In this document: in pieces, positions 16,308 to 25,300 of the stretch
Numbering within the stretch: position 1 is the first letter of the stretch
Layout: every line of letters starts with the position of its first letter
Source: Verrucomicrobiales bacterium
GTDB lineage: Bacteria > Verrucomicrobiota > Verrucomicrobiia > Methylacidiphilales > JAAUTS01
Length of the DNA stretch: 32,275 bases
Assembly: GCA_031266335.1 (NCBI GenBank)
Contig: JAISBF010000020.1
Coordinates: 1 to 32,275, forward strand
Reading direction: 5' to 3'
Translations under genes and position numbers: made by a program
The notes under the pieces: model-generated
The model's input: only the letters and a program-made list of their open reading frames with translations
The model's database searches: none
Told to the model about the DNA's origin: nothing

Positions 16308-16898
16308 ATGACGCTGGCAACCCGCATCACCATTCTGCGCATCCTGCTGATCCCGGTGTTCGTGGGCGCGCTGCTGTATTATAACAACTGCGCGGTCCGG
16401 GGCATGGTGAAAGAGCTTTATCACTGGCTGGCGGTCGGCGCCTTTTTGCTGGCCGCGGCGACCGACGCGCTGGACGGCTGGATCGCCAAGCGGTTCCGGC
16501 AAAAAAGCGAACTAGGCGCGGTGCTCGACCCGCTGGCGGACAAGGCGCTGCTGCTGGCGGCCATCATCACGCTGAGCATCATCCAGGCGCCGGGCCTGTA
16601 CCGGCTGCCGTTGTGGTTCCTGGTATTGGTGCTGGGGCGCGACGCGATTCTGCTGCTGGGCTTCGCGGTGTTGCATTTGTTCGTCCGGCACGTGCGCGTG
16701 CAACCGCACTGGTCGGGCAAATGCTCGACCGCGCTGCAAATGATCACGGTGGCGCTGGTGTTGCTGAAACTCGACTGGCCGCCGGTCGGCTGGTGGGTGG
16801 GCGCGGCGGGCCTCTTCACCCTGTGGTCGCTGGCCGTGTACCTGCGGCGCGGCGCGCAAGTGATAACAGAAGCAACTTCCCCACCCACGCGAATTTAA
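16308..16898 (+). CDS. pgsA: CDP-alcohol phosphatidyltransferase, probable CDP-diacylglycerol-glycerol-3-phosphate 3-phosphatidyltransferase
   Basis: Integral membrane enzyme of phospholipid synthesis, 196 aa with about five or six hydrophobic helices. The catalytic signature is DALDGWIAKRFRQKSELG followed by AVLDPLADK: Asp53, Asp56, Gly57, Ala60, Gly70, Asp74 and Asp78. The usual Arg after Ala is Lys61. Length and the N-terminal RITILRILLIPVFVGALLYY favour the PgsA group, which makes phosphatidylglycerol phosphate from CDP-diacylglycerol and glycerol 3-phosphate. Other CDP-alcohol enzymes of the same fold cannot be excluded. It lies 51 bp after gltX and 41 bp before der, so probably in the same transcript. 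The glycerol-3-phosphate substrate is also made by GlpK in this window, though the two are not linked in transcription. Confidence 0.85.
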   Translation: MTLATRITILRILLIPVFVGALLYYNNCAVRGMVKELYHWLAVGAFLLAAATDALDGWIAKRFRQKSELGAVLDPLADKALLLAAIITLSIIQAPGLYRLPLWFLVLVLGRDAILLLGFAVLHLFVRHVRVQPHWSGKCSTALQMITVALVLLKLDWPPVGWWVGAAGLFTLWSLAVYLRRGAQVITEATSPPTRI

Positions 16899-16928
16899 AA
16901 TTTGTAATTTGTAACTTGTAATTTGAAA
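16893..16928. repeat. Short TTTGTAA-type tandem repeat before der
   Basis: A run of imperfect 7-8 bp units (TTTGTAA, TTTGTAA, CTTGTAA, TTTGAAA) begins at the stop codon of the pgsA-like gene and ends 11 bp before der. It is AT-rich and non-coding. Such runs are another of the short-unit intergenic repeats seen in this window. Confidence 0.5.
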
Positions 16929-16939
16929 CTTTCCCCCCC

Positions 16940-18304
16940 ATGCAACCCGTACTCGCCATCGTCGGTCGCCCCAATGTCGGCAAATCCGCGCTGTTCAACC
17001 GGCTGGCCGGCAAACAACTCTCGCTGGTACACGACCTGCCCGGCGTGACGCGCGACCGCCTCACGCACGAATGCCGGTGGCGCGACTACGCCTTCACGCT
17101 GATGGACACGGGGGGCATCGGGCTGGACGACCAGTCGGGGTTCGCAGCGGCGATTCAGCGGGAGGTCAACATCGCGCTGGCGACGGCGACGGATATTCTG
17201 CTGGTGGTGGACGGGCGGGCGGGCCTCAACCCGCTGGACATCGAGGTGGCGAGGAAATTGCGCCGGGCGGACAAACGGGTGGCGCTGGCGGTGAACAAGC
17301 TCGACACGCCGGAGTTGCAACCCCTGGCGGCGGAATTTTACGAACTGGGGTTTGCCCAGGTGTTCCCGCTGTCGGCGGCGCACGGGCTGGGGGTCGAGGC
17401 GCTGCTGGCGGGCCTGTCGCAGGCGTGGGAACCCGCCGCCGCTGACCGTGACCAGGCCGCTGACCGTGAGTTTCGCGTCGCCGTGGTGGGGCGGCCCAAC
17501 GTCGGCAAATCCTCGCTGATCAACGCGCTGGCGCGGGAACCGCGCGTCATCGTCAGCGACCTGGCGGGCACGACGCGCGACGCGGTGGACGTGGCGCTCG
17601 AGCACGCCGGCCGCAACATCGTGTTCGTGGACACGGCGGGGATGCGGAAGAAAGCGCGGGTGAACAACGCGCTGGAGCAGGCGATGACCGCGCGCGCGGC
17701 GCACACCATCAACCGCGCGCACCTGTGCGCGCTGGTGGTGGACGCGCAACTCGGCATCAGCGAGCAGGAGAAAAAAATCGCCGGCCTCATCAACGGCGCC
17801 GGGCGGCCCTGCGTGATTCTGGTGAACAAGTGGGATTTATCCGGGCGGGTGGAGCTGCCGGGCTTTGAATCAACCACGCCGCGCGAGTTTTTAAAAGAGT
17901 ACGAGGAGAGCATCCGGCGGCAGTTGTTTTTCCTGCACTACGCGCCGGTGATTTTTGTCAGCGCGACGGCGGGCACCAACCTCGGCCGGTGGCTGCGGGT
18001 GATGGAACGGGTGCGCCGCACCGCCGCCGCGCCGCTGCCGACCGGCCAGGTCAACCGGCTGGTGCAGCGCGCCATGGAACGGCACCCGCCGGTGACGAGG
18101 CGGGGCCGGCGGTTGAAGATCTATTACGTCTCCGCGCAACGCGCCACGACGGGCGTGCCGACGCTGAAGGTGTTCCTCAACGACCGCGCCTTATGGACGC
18201 CGAATTACGCGCGTTTTTTGGAGCAGCACCTCCGCGCCAGCTTTGACCTGACCGGCTGCCCGTTGCAATGGGTGTTGCAGGACAAGCAAGCTGCCGCGGC
18301 CTGA
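16940..18304 (+). CDS. der: Ribosome biogenesis GTPase Der (EngA)
   Basis: Double-GTPase needed for 50S subunit assembly. 454 aa with two G domains and a KH-like C-terminus. Domain 1: P-loop GRPNVGKS at residues 9-16, switch DLPGVTRDR, DTGGIGL and NKLD. Domain 2: P-loop GRPNVGKSS from about residue 184, DLAGTTRDAVD, DTAGMRKKARV and NKWDL. The C-terminal part includes RRGRRLKIYYVSAQ and PTLKVFLND. The acidic linker between the G domains reads AAADRDQAADRE and is encoded by two direct copies of CCGCTGACCGTGA, so the dispersed word has shaped this linker. No Shine-Dalgarno sequence is apparent. Downstream, two repeat elements separate it from a convergent PEP-CTERM gene. Confidence 0.97.
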   Translation: MQPVLAIVGRPNVGKSALFNRLAGKQLSLVHDLPGVTRDRLTHECRWRDYAFTLMDTGGIGLDDQSGFAAAIQREVNIALATATDILLVVDGRAGLNPLDIEVARKLRRADKRVALAVNKLDTPELQPLAAEFYELGFAQVFPLSAAHGLGVEALLAGLSQAWEPAAADRDQAADREFRVAVVGRPNVGKSSLINALAREPRVIVSDLAGTTRDAVDVALEHAGRNIVFVDTAGMRKKARVNNALEQAMTARAAHTINRAHLCALVVDAQLGISEQEKKIAGLINGAGRPCVILVNKWDLSGRVELPGFESTTPREFLKEYEESIRRQLFFLHYAPVIFVSATAGTNLGRWLRVMERVRRTAAAPLPTGQVNRLVQRAMERHPPVTRRGRRLKIYYVSAQRATTGVPTLKVFLNDRALWTPNYARFLEQHLRASFDLTGCPLQWVLQDKQAAAA

Positions 18305-18312
18305 CTTTTTTA

Positions 18313-18341
18313 ACCACGGATGAACACGGATGGACACGGAT
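18313..18341. repeat. ACACGGAT tandem repeat
   Basis: Three units of about 10 bp (ACCACGGAT, GAACACGGAT, GGACACGGAT) directly after der. It is a short-unit intergenic repeat related in style to the CACGAAG and CAAAG repeats further on. Confidence 0.7.
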
Positions 18342-18345
18342 AAAA

Positions 18346-18451
18346 ACTGCGCCAGCACTGGGAGCGCCGGCATCCTTGTCGGCAGACTGACCTTGGCAGG
18401 TGAACCAGCCGGCTGGAAGCCGGCGCTCCCAGTGCTGGCGCAGTTTTTTTT
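18346..18451. repeat. GC-rich palindrome with 26-bp perfect arms and T tract (also terminator-like)
   Basis: The arms at 18346-18371 and 18419-18444 (starting ACTGCGCCAGCACTGGGAGC) are perfectly complementary over 26 bp. They enclose a 47-bp centre and are flanked by A5 on the left and T8 on the right. The element lies between the convergent ends of der and a PEP-CTERM gene, where it should act as a two-way terminator. A second copy with its centre inverted is at 25694-25797 and a half copy is at 26424-26459. Confidence 0.8.
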
Positions 18452-18452
18452 A

Positions 18453-18532
18453 AACCTCCAATAACTCCATGCTCTCCCTGTAAAAAAAACCTTCGCGCCT
18501 TCGTCCCTTTGCGTCTTTGCGTTAAGGTGGCT
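18453..18532. repeat. Half copy of the composite CTCCATG/CAAAG palindrome
   Basis: Right half only: CTCCATGCTCTCCCTGTAAA followed by four roughly 8-bp units ending in CTTTGCGTTAAGGTGGCT. It stops four bases before the stop codon of the PEP-CTERM gene. Confidence 0.7.
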
Positions 18533-18535
18533 TCG

Positions 18536-19807
18536 TTATTTGCGGTGGCGAGCGAGGATGAGCGCGCCGAGGCCGAGGGTGAGGAGCAGCCACGCGGTGG
18601 GTTCGGGGACGGCGGTGGCGTGGAAGGTTAGTGTGCCTTTGGTGTAGCTGACGGTGAAGTTGCCGGTCATGTCGTCGCTGAGGCCAGTGGCGGTGAAGGA
18701 ACCGGCGTCCAGGGTGCCGCCAGCGGCGTCGCCGAAGTTGGCGACGAGGTAGCTGCCGCCATCGGTCAGGGTCACGCCGCTGAAGTCCACCAGGATGCCG
18801 TTGCCGATGGTGATGGGGGTGTTGTCGCTGACGACCAGGCCGCTGGCGTTGCCGACGTAGTCGATGACGGCGCCGGTTTGCAGGGTGATGCCGTTGGCTA
18901 AAGTCAGGGTGGTGACCAGTCGGCCGCCGGCCTCGACGGTCAGCGGACCGCCAACCAGGGTGCCAGCGCCACCGAGGGCGCCGCCGTCGCTGACGGTGTT
19001 CGCGCTGCCGTTTTGCAGGGTCAGCGTGGCGCTCACGCCGAGGTTCAGGAGGCCGCCGCTGACGCTGAGGTTTTTGACACTGCTGTTGGCGGCCAGGGTG
19101 GTGGTGCCGGAGTGGTGCTCGATGCCGAGATTGGCGCCGCTGATGGCATTGGCAAAGTTGAGATTGCCGCCGTGGGTAAACTTCAGCGTGCCGCTGCCAC
19201 TGCCGCCGGTGATGGCGGTGGCGGTAGTGTTGTCCATGCGGGTGATTTGGCCGGAGCCGTCGCCGCCGATTTCCAGGACGCCGGCGCCGCCCGCGTTAAG
19301 GCCCAGGGTCAGGGTGTTGGTCCGCAACTGGCCGCCGTTGAGCAGCAGGGTGCCTTGGCCATACACACCGACCTGGGTCGTGGTGCCGCTGACGAAACCG
19401 CCGCTGCCAAGCTCCAGGGTGCCGACGCTGTAATAATTCCCGGCGCCGCCGATTTCAATGGATCTCAGGTCGGCCAGGGTGCCGCTGCCGTTCACCCGCA
19501 GATAGCCGTTGCTCTCGGTCTGGGCATTCTGACTCCTGCCGAGTTGCAACACGATGGCGGTGTAGGAACCGGAGGCGAGCAGGGCCGTGCCGGTCGTATA
19601 ACCGGGAGCGCCGATCACGGCGGTGCCGCTGGCCGAGGAGAAGGCCGGCACGCCGGCGCTCCAGTTGTCGGCTACGCCCCAGTCGCCGGCGCCGGCGCTT
19701 CTCCATTGGTTCACCTCGGCCCGTGCCGGCGACAGGTGCCCGAGGGTGAATAGCGCGCCGAGCAGCGCGGTGGTGGTTAAGATCAAGCTGCGGGTTGGTG
19801 GTTTCAT
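18536..19807 (-). CDS. PEP-CTERM protein with autotransporter-like beta-repeat passenger
   Basis: The ATG at 19807 gives 423 aa; a longer reading would start inside the CAAAG repeat and is rejected. Residues about 4-30 form a signal peptide (RSLILTTTALLGALFTLGHLSPARA). The mature N-terminus reads GDWGVADNWSAGVP, a motif typical of autotransporter-associated beta-strand proteins in PVC bacteria. The body is Gly/Thr/Leu-rich and repetitive (TLELGSGGFVSG, TLLLNGGQL, TLTLGLNAGGAGVLEIGGDG), consistent with a right-handed beta-helix. The C-terminus is a PEP-CTERM sorting tag: VPEP, a hydrophobic helix (WLLLTLGLGALIL) and the basic end ARHRK. An exosortase, not in this window, would cleave it and deliver the protein to the outer surface or an extracellular matrix. 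No ribosome-binding site is clear. The GCTGACGGT word recurs here giving TVS readings. Likely a surface or matrix protein of unknown ligand. Confidence 0.85.
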   Translation of the reverse strand: MKPPTRSLILTTTALLGALFTLGHLSPARAEVNQWRSAGAGDWGVADNWSAGVPAFSSASGTAVIGAPGYTTGTALLASGSYTAIVLQLGRSQNAQTESNGYLRVNGSGTLADLRSIEIGGAGNYYSVGTLELGSGGFVSGTTTQVGVYGQGTLLLNGGQLRTNTLTLGLNAGGAGVLEIGGDGSGQITRMDNTTATAITGGSGSGTLKFTHGGNLNFANAISGANLGIEHHSGTTTLAANSSVKNLSVSGGLLNLGVSATLTLQNGSANTVSDGGALGGAGTLVGGPLTVEAGGRLVTTLTLANGITLQTGAVIDYVGNASGLVVSDNTPITIGNGILVDFSGVTLTDGGSYLVANFGDAAGGTLDAGSFTATGLSDDMTGNFTVSYTKGTLTFHATAVPEPTAWLLLTLGLGALILARHRK

Positions 19808-19819
19808 AGGTTTTTTGTT

Positions 19820-19991
19820 AGCTGCATTAACGCAAAGGAACAAAGGGGCAAAGGTACGAAGGATTTTTTACAGGGAGATCATGGAGTTCATGGAGGTTTT
19901 TTTTAAATAATCATCTCAATGTTCTCCATGTTCTCCCGGTAAAAAAATTCTTTGCGCCTTTGTTCCTTTGCGTCTTTGCGTTAATGCGGCT
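19820..19991. repeat. Composite nested palindrome, full copy (CAAAG outer arms, CTCCATG inner arms)
   Basis: Outer arms: AGCTGCATTAACGCAAAG followed by CAAAG units on the left, and CCTTTGCGTCTTTGCGTTAA on the right. Inner arms: TTTTTACAGGGAGATCATGG against CCATGTTCTCCCGGTAAAAA. The element is about 172 bp and begins 12 bp upstream of the PEP-CTERM start codon, so it forms that gene's 5' leader region. Confidence 0.8.
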
Positions 19992-20098
19992 GTTTTGTTT
20001 GGTTAGCCGGCTTGTTGGACGAGGATTTTATGGTTGAGCGGGTTAATGTTGTTTAGTTGGCTTCCCGTACCGCTAATCCGGGAGCCAAAATCGGTAAT

Positions 20099-20308
20099 CT
20101 TAGCGCTAAAACCGCCAGCCTTAGAGCTAAGGCGGTCAGCTTTAGAGCTAACGCCACCCAGCTTAGAGCTAAGGCGGTTGGCCTTAGAGCTAAGGCTGCC
20201 CAGTTTAGCGCTAAAGCAGTCTGCCTTAGAGCTAAAGCAGACCGCCTTAGAGCTAAGATAAATGGGCTTAGAGCTAAGGCGGAGCGCCTTAGGCGTAAAC
20301 CGAGGGAA
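20099..20308. repeat. 21-bp tandem array with near-palindromic core
   Basis: Nine units of exactly 21 bp (20099-20287) plus a degenerate tenth (to 20308). Each unit has a conserved 11-bp core, YTTAGAGCTAA or TTTAGCGCTAA (TTAGCGCTAA is a perfect palindrome), followed by 10 bp that differ between units, often GC-rich (for example GGCGGTCAGC, CGCCACCCAG, AGCAGACCGC). At least one weaker unit may precede it near 20066. The spacing equals two helical turns. Because 21 is a multiple of three, several frames stay open and give heptad peptides such as LRAKAVG. No start signal or outside homology supports a protein. Confidence 0.85.
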
Positions 20309-20342
20309 ATGAGTATCAGTGCAGCAAGCTGGTGCTCGTGGT

Positions 20343-20422
20343 GCGAGTCTGCGAGTCTGCGAGTCTGCGAGTCTGCGAGTCTGCGAGTCTGCGAGTCTGC
20401 GAGTCTGCGAGTCTGCGAGTCT
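20343..20422. repeat. Ten perfect tandem copies of GCGAGTCT
   Basis: 80 bp made of ten identical 8-bp units with no internal change, ending abruptly in AATATGGGGG. Perfect identity points to recent expansion or ongoing slippage. It lies between the 21-bp array and the CAAAG palindrome, so it is the middle part of an 800-bp repeat nest. Confidence 0.95.
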
Positions 20423-20483
20423 AATATGGGGGCAAACACAAGGGGCAATCTAGTGTTGACCGGGTGGGTGTCAACGTTTTTTT

Positions 20484-20600
20484 AGCTTCATTAACGCAAA
20501 GACGCAAAGGGACAAAGGCGCAAAGATTTTTGTTAATTAAAAAACCAAAACAAAAAACCTTCGCGCCTTTGTCCCTTTGCGCCTTTGCGTTAAGGTGGCT
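20484..20600. repeat. CAAAG palindrome without inner arms
   Basis: Left arm AGCTTCATTAACGCAAAG plus three further 8-bp units ending in CAAAG. Right arm is the complementary CTTTG units ending GCGTTAAGGTGGCT. The AT-rich centre is about 30 bp. It ends three bases before the GH57 stop codon. Confidence 0.8.
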
Positions 20601-20603
20601 TGC

Positions 20604-22196
20604 TTAAAGATAATGCCGCCAGTCAAGGTGCGGGAAGATATTGTCGCGCCACTCGCAGTTGGCGAGGAACGGTTCGTCGATTTGGTTGGCTTGGAGTTGC
20701 TCGTAGAGGCGGGTGAAGCGCAGGAGGTGATCCTTGGTCCGCTTCACCGCGTAGGGCACCATCGTGCCGGTTTTCATGATGAACGCCCAGTCGCTCGATT
20801 GCGCCAGCAACAACTCGCGGGCCGCCTGTCGCAGCGCGCGCTCGGTCAGGCCGCCGGCGTCGCCCCCGGCGTCGCGGAACTGCCGCGCCAGCTCGGTCAT
20901 GCGCCGCGCCGCCTCGTGCAGGTGCGGGTAAATCCAGGCGTTGCTGCCGTCCAGCCACACGTTCCAGTAGCCTTCCGCGCCCCAGGACGAGGCGGACGGG
21001 GTGGCGACTTGCTGGGTGGGGCATTGCTCCAGGTACTCGGACGGCGTGATGGTCTTGAACACCTGCTGGTCGTAGGCGGTTTTGCGGAGCAGGAAGTTCA
21101 GGAAGTCCGGCCCCTCGAACCACCAGTGCCCGTACAACTCCGCGTCGTAGGGCGAGAGCACCACCGGCGGCACGGTGGTGTGCGCGGCGAGGTGCGCGAT
21201 TTGCTGCTCGCGGTTGAACATGAAGTGCCCCGCGTGCTCGGCGGCGCGGGCGCGGGCGACGGCGGGCAGGTACGGCTCCTTCCAGTCGGACTGGCCGGTG
21301 ATGCGGTGGTATTTCAAGCCGGTGAACTTGCGCAGGCCGTTGGACTGGATGTAGGGCCGGATGTAGTCGAAGTCGAGGTCGTAGCCGATGTCGCGGTAAA
21401 AATCGCGGTAATACACGTCGCCCGGATAACCCTCCTTGGAACTCCACACCTGCCGGCTGGACTCCAGGTCGCGCCCGAACGCCGCCGGGCCGCCGGGGGT
21501 GTAGATGGGCGCGTACACGCCGTTGCGCGGGCGGTGGTCGGCGAACATCACCCCGTGCGTATCGACGATGAACCAGCGGATTTCCGCCTCGCGCAGGAAC
21601 TTTTCGATGCCCGGCACATACGCGCACTCCGGCAGCCAGATGCCGCGCGGGTCGCGCCCGAAACACTCGCGGTAATGGTCGCGGGCCACCAGGATTTGCG
21701 CGCGCACCGCCTCGGGATAATCCGCCATCAGCGGCAGAAACCCGTGCGTGGCGCCGCAAGTGATGATTTCCAGCTTGCCGGCGTCCTGGAACTTCCTGAA
21801 CGCGCCGACCAAGTCGCGGCGGTACCGGTCAACGAACACCTCGCGGCAATGCGTCAACCGGTGATGATAAAACCACGCCACCTCGCGGAAATTCGGGTCG
21901 TGCTCCGTGCGGTTGATTTCCTTCACACTCAACTCGATGAGCTGGTCGAGCTTGGCCAGATACCGCTCCTGCAACAACGGATCGCGCAACATCGAGCACA
22001 ACGGCGGCGTCAGACTCATCGTCAGCCGGAACTCCACGCCGTCGCGCAACAACCCGTCCAGCATATCGACCAACGGGATGTAAGTCTCCGTGATGGCCTC
22101 GTACAGCCAGTCTTCTTCGAGGAATTCAGCGTATTCGGGATGCCGCACAAACGGCAAGTGCGCGTGCAGGACCAGGGCGAGATAACCTTTGGGCAT
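20604..22196 (-). CDS. GH57 family 1,4-alpha-glucan branching enzyme
   Basis: 530-aa cytoplasmic enzyme of glycoside hydrolase family 57. It would move alpha-1,4 glucan segments to alpha-1,6 positions in glycogen (EC 2.4.1.18). The N-terminus GYLALVLHAHLPFVRHPEY is the GH57 opening motif. The predicted nucleophile Glu190 lies in GIWLPECAYVPG and the acid/base Asp351 in LSPYDAELYGHWWFEGPDF. The insert PYIQSNGLRKFTGLKYHRITG and the C-terminal helical domain (DWAFIMKTGTMVPYAVKRTKDHL) match the branching-enzyme subgroup (DUF1957-type C-terminus) rather than amylopullulanases. The length agrees with the roughly 525-residue bacterial and archaeal enzymes. The gene stands alone between two CAAAG palindromes, one at each end. 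No other glycogen gene is next to it, although a GT4 enzyme lies 4.4 kb away. Confidence 0.92.
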   Translation of the reverse strand: MPKGYLALVLHAHLPFVRHPEYAEFLEEDWLYEAITETYIPLVDMLDGLLRDGVEFRLTMSLTPPLCSMLRDPLLQERYLAKLDQLIELSVKEINRTEHDPNFREVAWFYHHRLTHCREVFVDRYRRDLVGAFRKFQDAGKLEIITCGATHGFLPLMADYPEAVRAQILVARDHYRECFGRDPRGIWLPECAYVPGIEKFLREAEIRWFIVDTHGVMFADHRPRNGVYAPIYTPGGPAAFGRDLESSRQVWSSKEGYPGDVYYRDFYRDIGYDLDFDYIRPYIQSNGLRKFTGLKYHRITGQSDWKEPYLPAVARARAAEHAGHFMFNREQQIAHLAAHTTVPPVVLSPYDAELYGHWWFEGPDFLNFLLRKTAYDQQVFKTITPSEYLEQCPTQQVATPSASSWGAEGYWNVWLDGSNAWIYPHLHEAARRMTELARQFRDAGGDAGGLTERALRQAARELLLAQSSDWAFIMKTGTMVPYAVKRTKDHLLRFTRLYEQLQANQIDEPFLANCEWRDNIFPHLDWRHYL

Positions 22197-22240
22197 GTGC
22201 GCCAGCCTAGCGGTTGACCGGGCTGAATTCCAGTCAATTT

Positions 22241-22358
22241 AGCTTCATTAACGCAAAGACGCAAAGGAGCAAAGGCGCGAAGATTTTTTTGGTTTGGTTT
22301 TTAAATTAACAACAACCTTTGCGCCTTCGTTCCTTTGCGTCTTTGCGTTAATGAAGCT
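22241..22358. repeat. CAAAG palindrome between GH57 and GH38 genes
   Basis: Left arm begins AGCTTCATTAACGCAAAG at 22241. Right arm ends CTTTGCGTTAATGAAGCT at 22358, four bases before the GH38 stop codon. The centre is AT-rich. The copy lacks the CTCCATG inner arms. It lies 44 bp upstream of the GH57 start. Confidence 0.8.
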
Positions 22359-22362
22359 TTTT

Positions 22363-25300
22363 TTATTTGGTGAACTTCAGCGTGACGATTTCAAACGGCC
22401 GCACCGTCAGCGTCAACCGGCCGGCGTGGAACGGCACCTTGCTGGTCGTGCGCTCCAGCAAGTCGGTGGTCACCGCCTTGGTGAACGGCAGCGTGGTGGT
22501 CAGCGTCAGCGGGCCGCGGGTGCCGTGCGCCTCGTACAAGCGCGCGATGATGCCGCTGCCGTCCTCGGCGTTTTTCACCGCCTCGATGACCACGCCGGGG
22601 CGGTCGAGGCTGAAGAAGCTGTGGCTCGCCGGCAGCGGGCCCGTTTGCCTGGGCAACGCGCTGACGGTCAGCGGCACGTTCAGGTTGTAGGCTTCCTCGA
22701 CCACCCGGCCGCTGGCGATATCGCCGGCGTGCGGCAGCAGCGCGTAGGTGAACCCTTGCTCGCCGCGGTCGGCGCACGGGTCGGGGGCGCTGGGCGCGCG
22801 CAACAGGCTCAGCCGCAGCGTGTGGCCGAAGATGTCGTGGCCGTACTTGCAATCGTTCAGCAGCGCCACGCCGTAATCGCGCTCGGACAAGTCCGCCCAC
22901 TTCTGCGCGCACACCTCGAAGCGCGCCAGGTCCCAACTGGTGTTGTAATGCGTGGGCCGCTCCAGGTGGCCGTACTGGATTTCATACGTCGCGCGCGGCG
23001 AATGGATCGCCACGGGGAAGGCGACCTTCAGCAGCCGGTGCGCTTCCTGCCAGTCCACCTTGGTGACGAAATCCACCCGGCGCGAGCCGGCGCGGATGAT
23101 GATGTCCTGCCGGATGACGGACCGGCCGAACTGGCGCGCGACGCTGACGGTGGCGCGCAGCGGCCCGCGCTCGCTGACGGTGACGCTGTACGCCGCCACC
23201 AAATCCTCGCCCACTTCCTGGTAGTGCAAATCCAAGTCCCAGGCGTCCCAGTTGTTCGGGTAATCCTTGAACAACTGGAACAGGTTGCCGCGCTCACCGG
23301 GCGCGATGACCTCGCGGTCAGCGGCGAGGTCGCGCAGGCTGGTAATCAGCCCGTGCTTATCAAACGTCACCCGCAGCAGGCCGTTGTCCACGACGATTTT
23401 GCCGGCGAGCTGGCGGACGCTGACCGTGGCAACGTCTCCGTCAGCGGCAGCGGCCCCGGCGGCGGCGGCACCGTCAGCGTCCACCACGGCGTAACCGAGC
23501 GCCGGCGCCTGCACCCGCCGCGCCGTGCCGTCCGGCAGCGTGATGACTTCGTCGCGCGCGTGGCCGAGGGTGTTGGTCACCAGCAGCGGCCTGGCGAAAG
23601 CGGCGGTGTCAATCTTCAGCGTCAGCGCCGGCTTGGTTTCGTTCAGCACTTGATGGCACAACTCGCTGATGGTGACGTAATCGTTGACGCTGTCCAGATA
23701 GACCCAGTTGATGGAGGAGCCGGGGATGATGTCGTGAAATTGATTCAACAACAGTAGCTTCCACGCGCGCTCCAACCGGCGCTGCCGGCTGGGGTTTTGC
23801 TCGCGCGCGACGACATCGTACACCGCGTGCGGCACCGCCCGGCGCCGGCCGCGGACCTTGGCCCCGCCCAGCGTCACCGCCAGCGCGTCGAACCACTCGG
23901 CCTCGCGCAACGCGAACTCGCACCAGCGATTGCCGCACTTGTTGCGCGCCTGCGTGGTGTAGGTGCCGCGGTGCAACTCGAAATACAACTCGCCGATCCA
24001 CACCGGCAGGTCCTTGGCCTCGTACGACGCCCGCGCGCAGAAGCTGTCAACCCGCCCCAGCGCGACCTTCGGCAGCCCGTCCAAATCCTTCGCCCGCCGC
24101 GCCACTTCAATCATCTCGCGCGTCGGCCCGCCGCCGCCGTCGCCGTGGCCATAGACGAACAGCGAGCGCCTGGCGCGGTCGTGCTCGCGGAAATTTTTCA
24201 CCCCGTGCCGCAACTCCGCCGCCGTCATCCGCGCGTTGTACGTGTCCGCCGGCGGGAAGTGCGTGAACACGCGCGTGCCGTCGATGCCCTCCCACCAGAA
24301 CGTGTGGTGCGGGAACTTGTTGAACTGGTTCCACGAGATTTTTTGCGTGAGGAACCACTTGACGCCGCTCTGCCGCATGATTTGCGGCATGGACGCGCAA
24401 TAGCCGAACACGTCGGGCAGCCACACGTCCCGCGGCTCGTATTCGAACTCCTCCTGGAAGAATTTCTTGCCGTACAGGATTTGGCGGACCAGCGACTCGC
24501 CGGAAGTGAGGTTGCAGTCCGCCTCGATCCACATCGAGCCAATCGGCTCCCACTGGCCGCGCTTGGCCGCCGCCCGCATGTCGGCGTAAATTGACGGATA
24601 ATACTCCTTCATCCACGCGTACTGCTGCGCCGAGGAACAGCTGAACACGTAGTCGGGATATTCCTCCATGTAACGCAGCGCGGTCGAGAAGGTGCGCGCG
24701 CATTTGCGGATGGTCTCGCGCAACGGCCACAGCCACGCGGTGTCAATGTGCGCGTGCCCGACGGCGGAGACGCGGTGCGCCGCGCCGCCGTTCCGCTGCC
24801 TCAACACCACGATCAGCGCCGCCCGCGCCGCCGCGACGGTGCCGCGGTCCGCGGGGTCGAAACAGTTGGCCGCGTCGTTCAGCGCCCGCAGCAACTGGCC
24901 GTAACGCGGCTCGTCCGCCGGCAGCGCCTGCAACAGCTCGAACGCGATTTTCACGTCGAGGTACAACTGCCACGCCGCGCGGTCGAACAGCGCCAGCTCC
25001 GCGCTGACGAAACGGAAGCGCGGTTTGCCGTGATAATCCGGCAGCAGCAGCTCGTTGTCGTTAATAAATTGCGAGCCGCGGTTGGCGCCGGCCTCGAGGA
25101 AAAATTCCACCTGCTCGCCGCCCTTGGCGCTGACGCTGACCGGCACGTCGCGGCGGTTCACATTCAGCGCCCGCGTCGGCTGGCCGTCTTGCCACACCAG
25201 CGCCTCCGCCGTGAAGCCCTCGCCGCCGGCGAAGCCCAAATCCACCAGCGCCACCACCTCGCGCCCGCGCCATTCCGCCGGCACCTGGCCGCGCGCGCGG

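Noticed and set aside
14748-16502. 584-codon minus-strand ORF antisense to gltX
   Set aside because: Arg/Gln/His-rich shadow of gltX that also runs through a palindrome and into the next gene.
20099-20308. CRISPR-like array (conserved core with variable spacer)
   Set aside because: Repeats of 11 bp and spacers of 10 bp are far below CRISPR sizes, the core is degenerate and no cas gene is present.
20057-20485. 142-codon heptad-repeat protein (LRAKAxx) over the 21-bp array
   Set aside because: TTG start without a ribosome-binding site. The frame is open because 21 and 24 are multiples of three, and other frames over the same array are equally open. It then runs through the GCGAGTCT repeat. 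Kept only as a DNA repeat.
20577-22217. 546-codon plus-strand ORF antisense to the GH57 gene
   Set aside because: The minus strand encodes a complete GH57 enzyme with catalytic residues; the plus frame starts inside a repeat.
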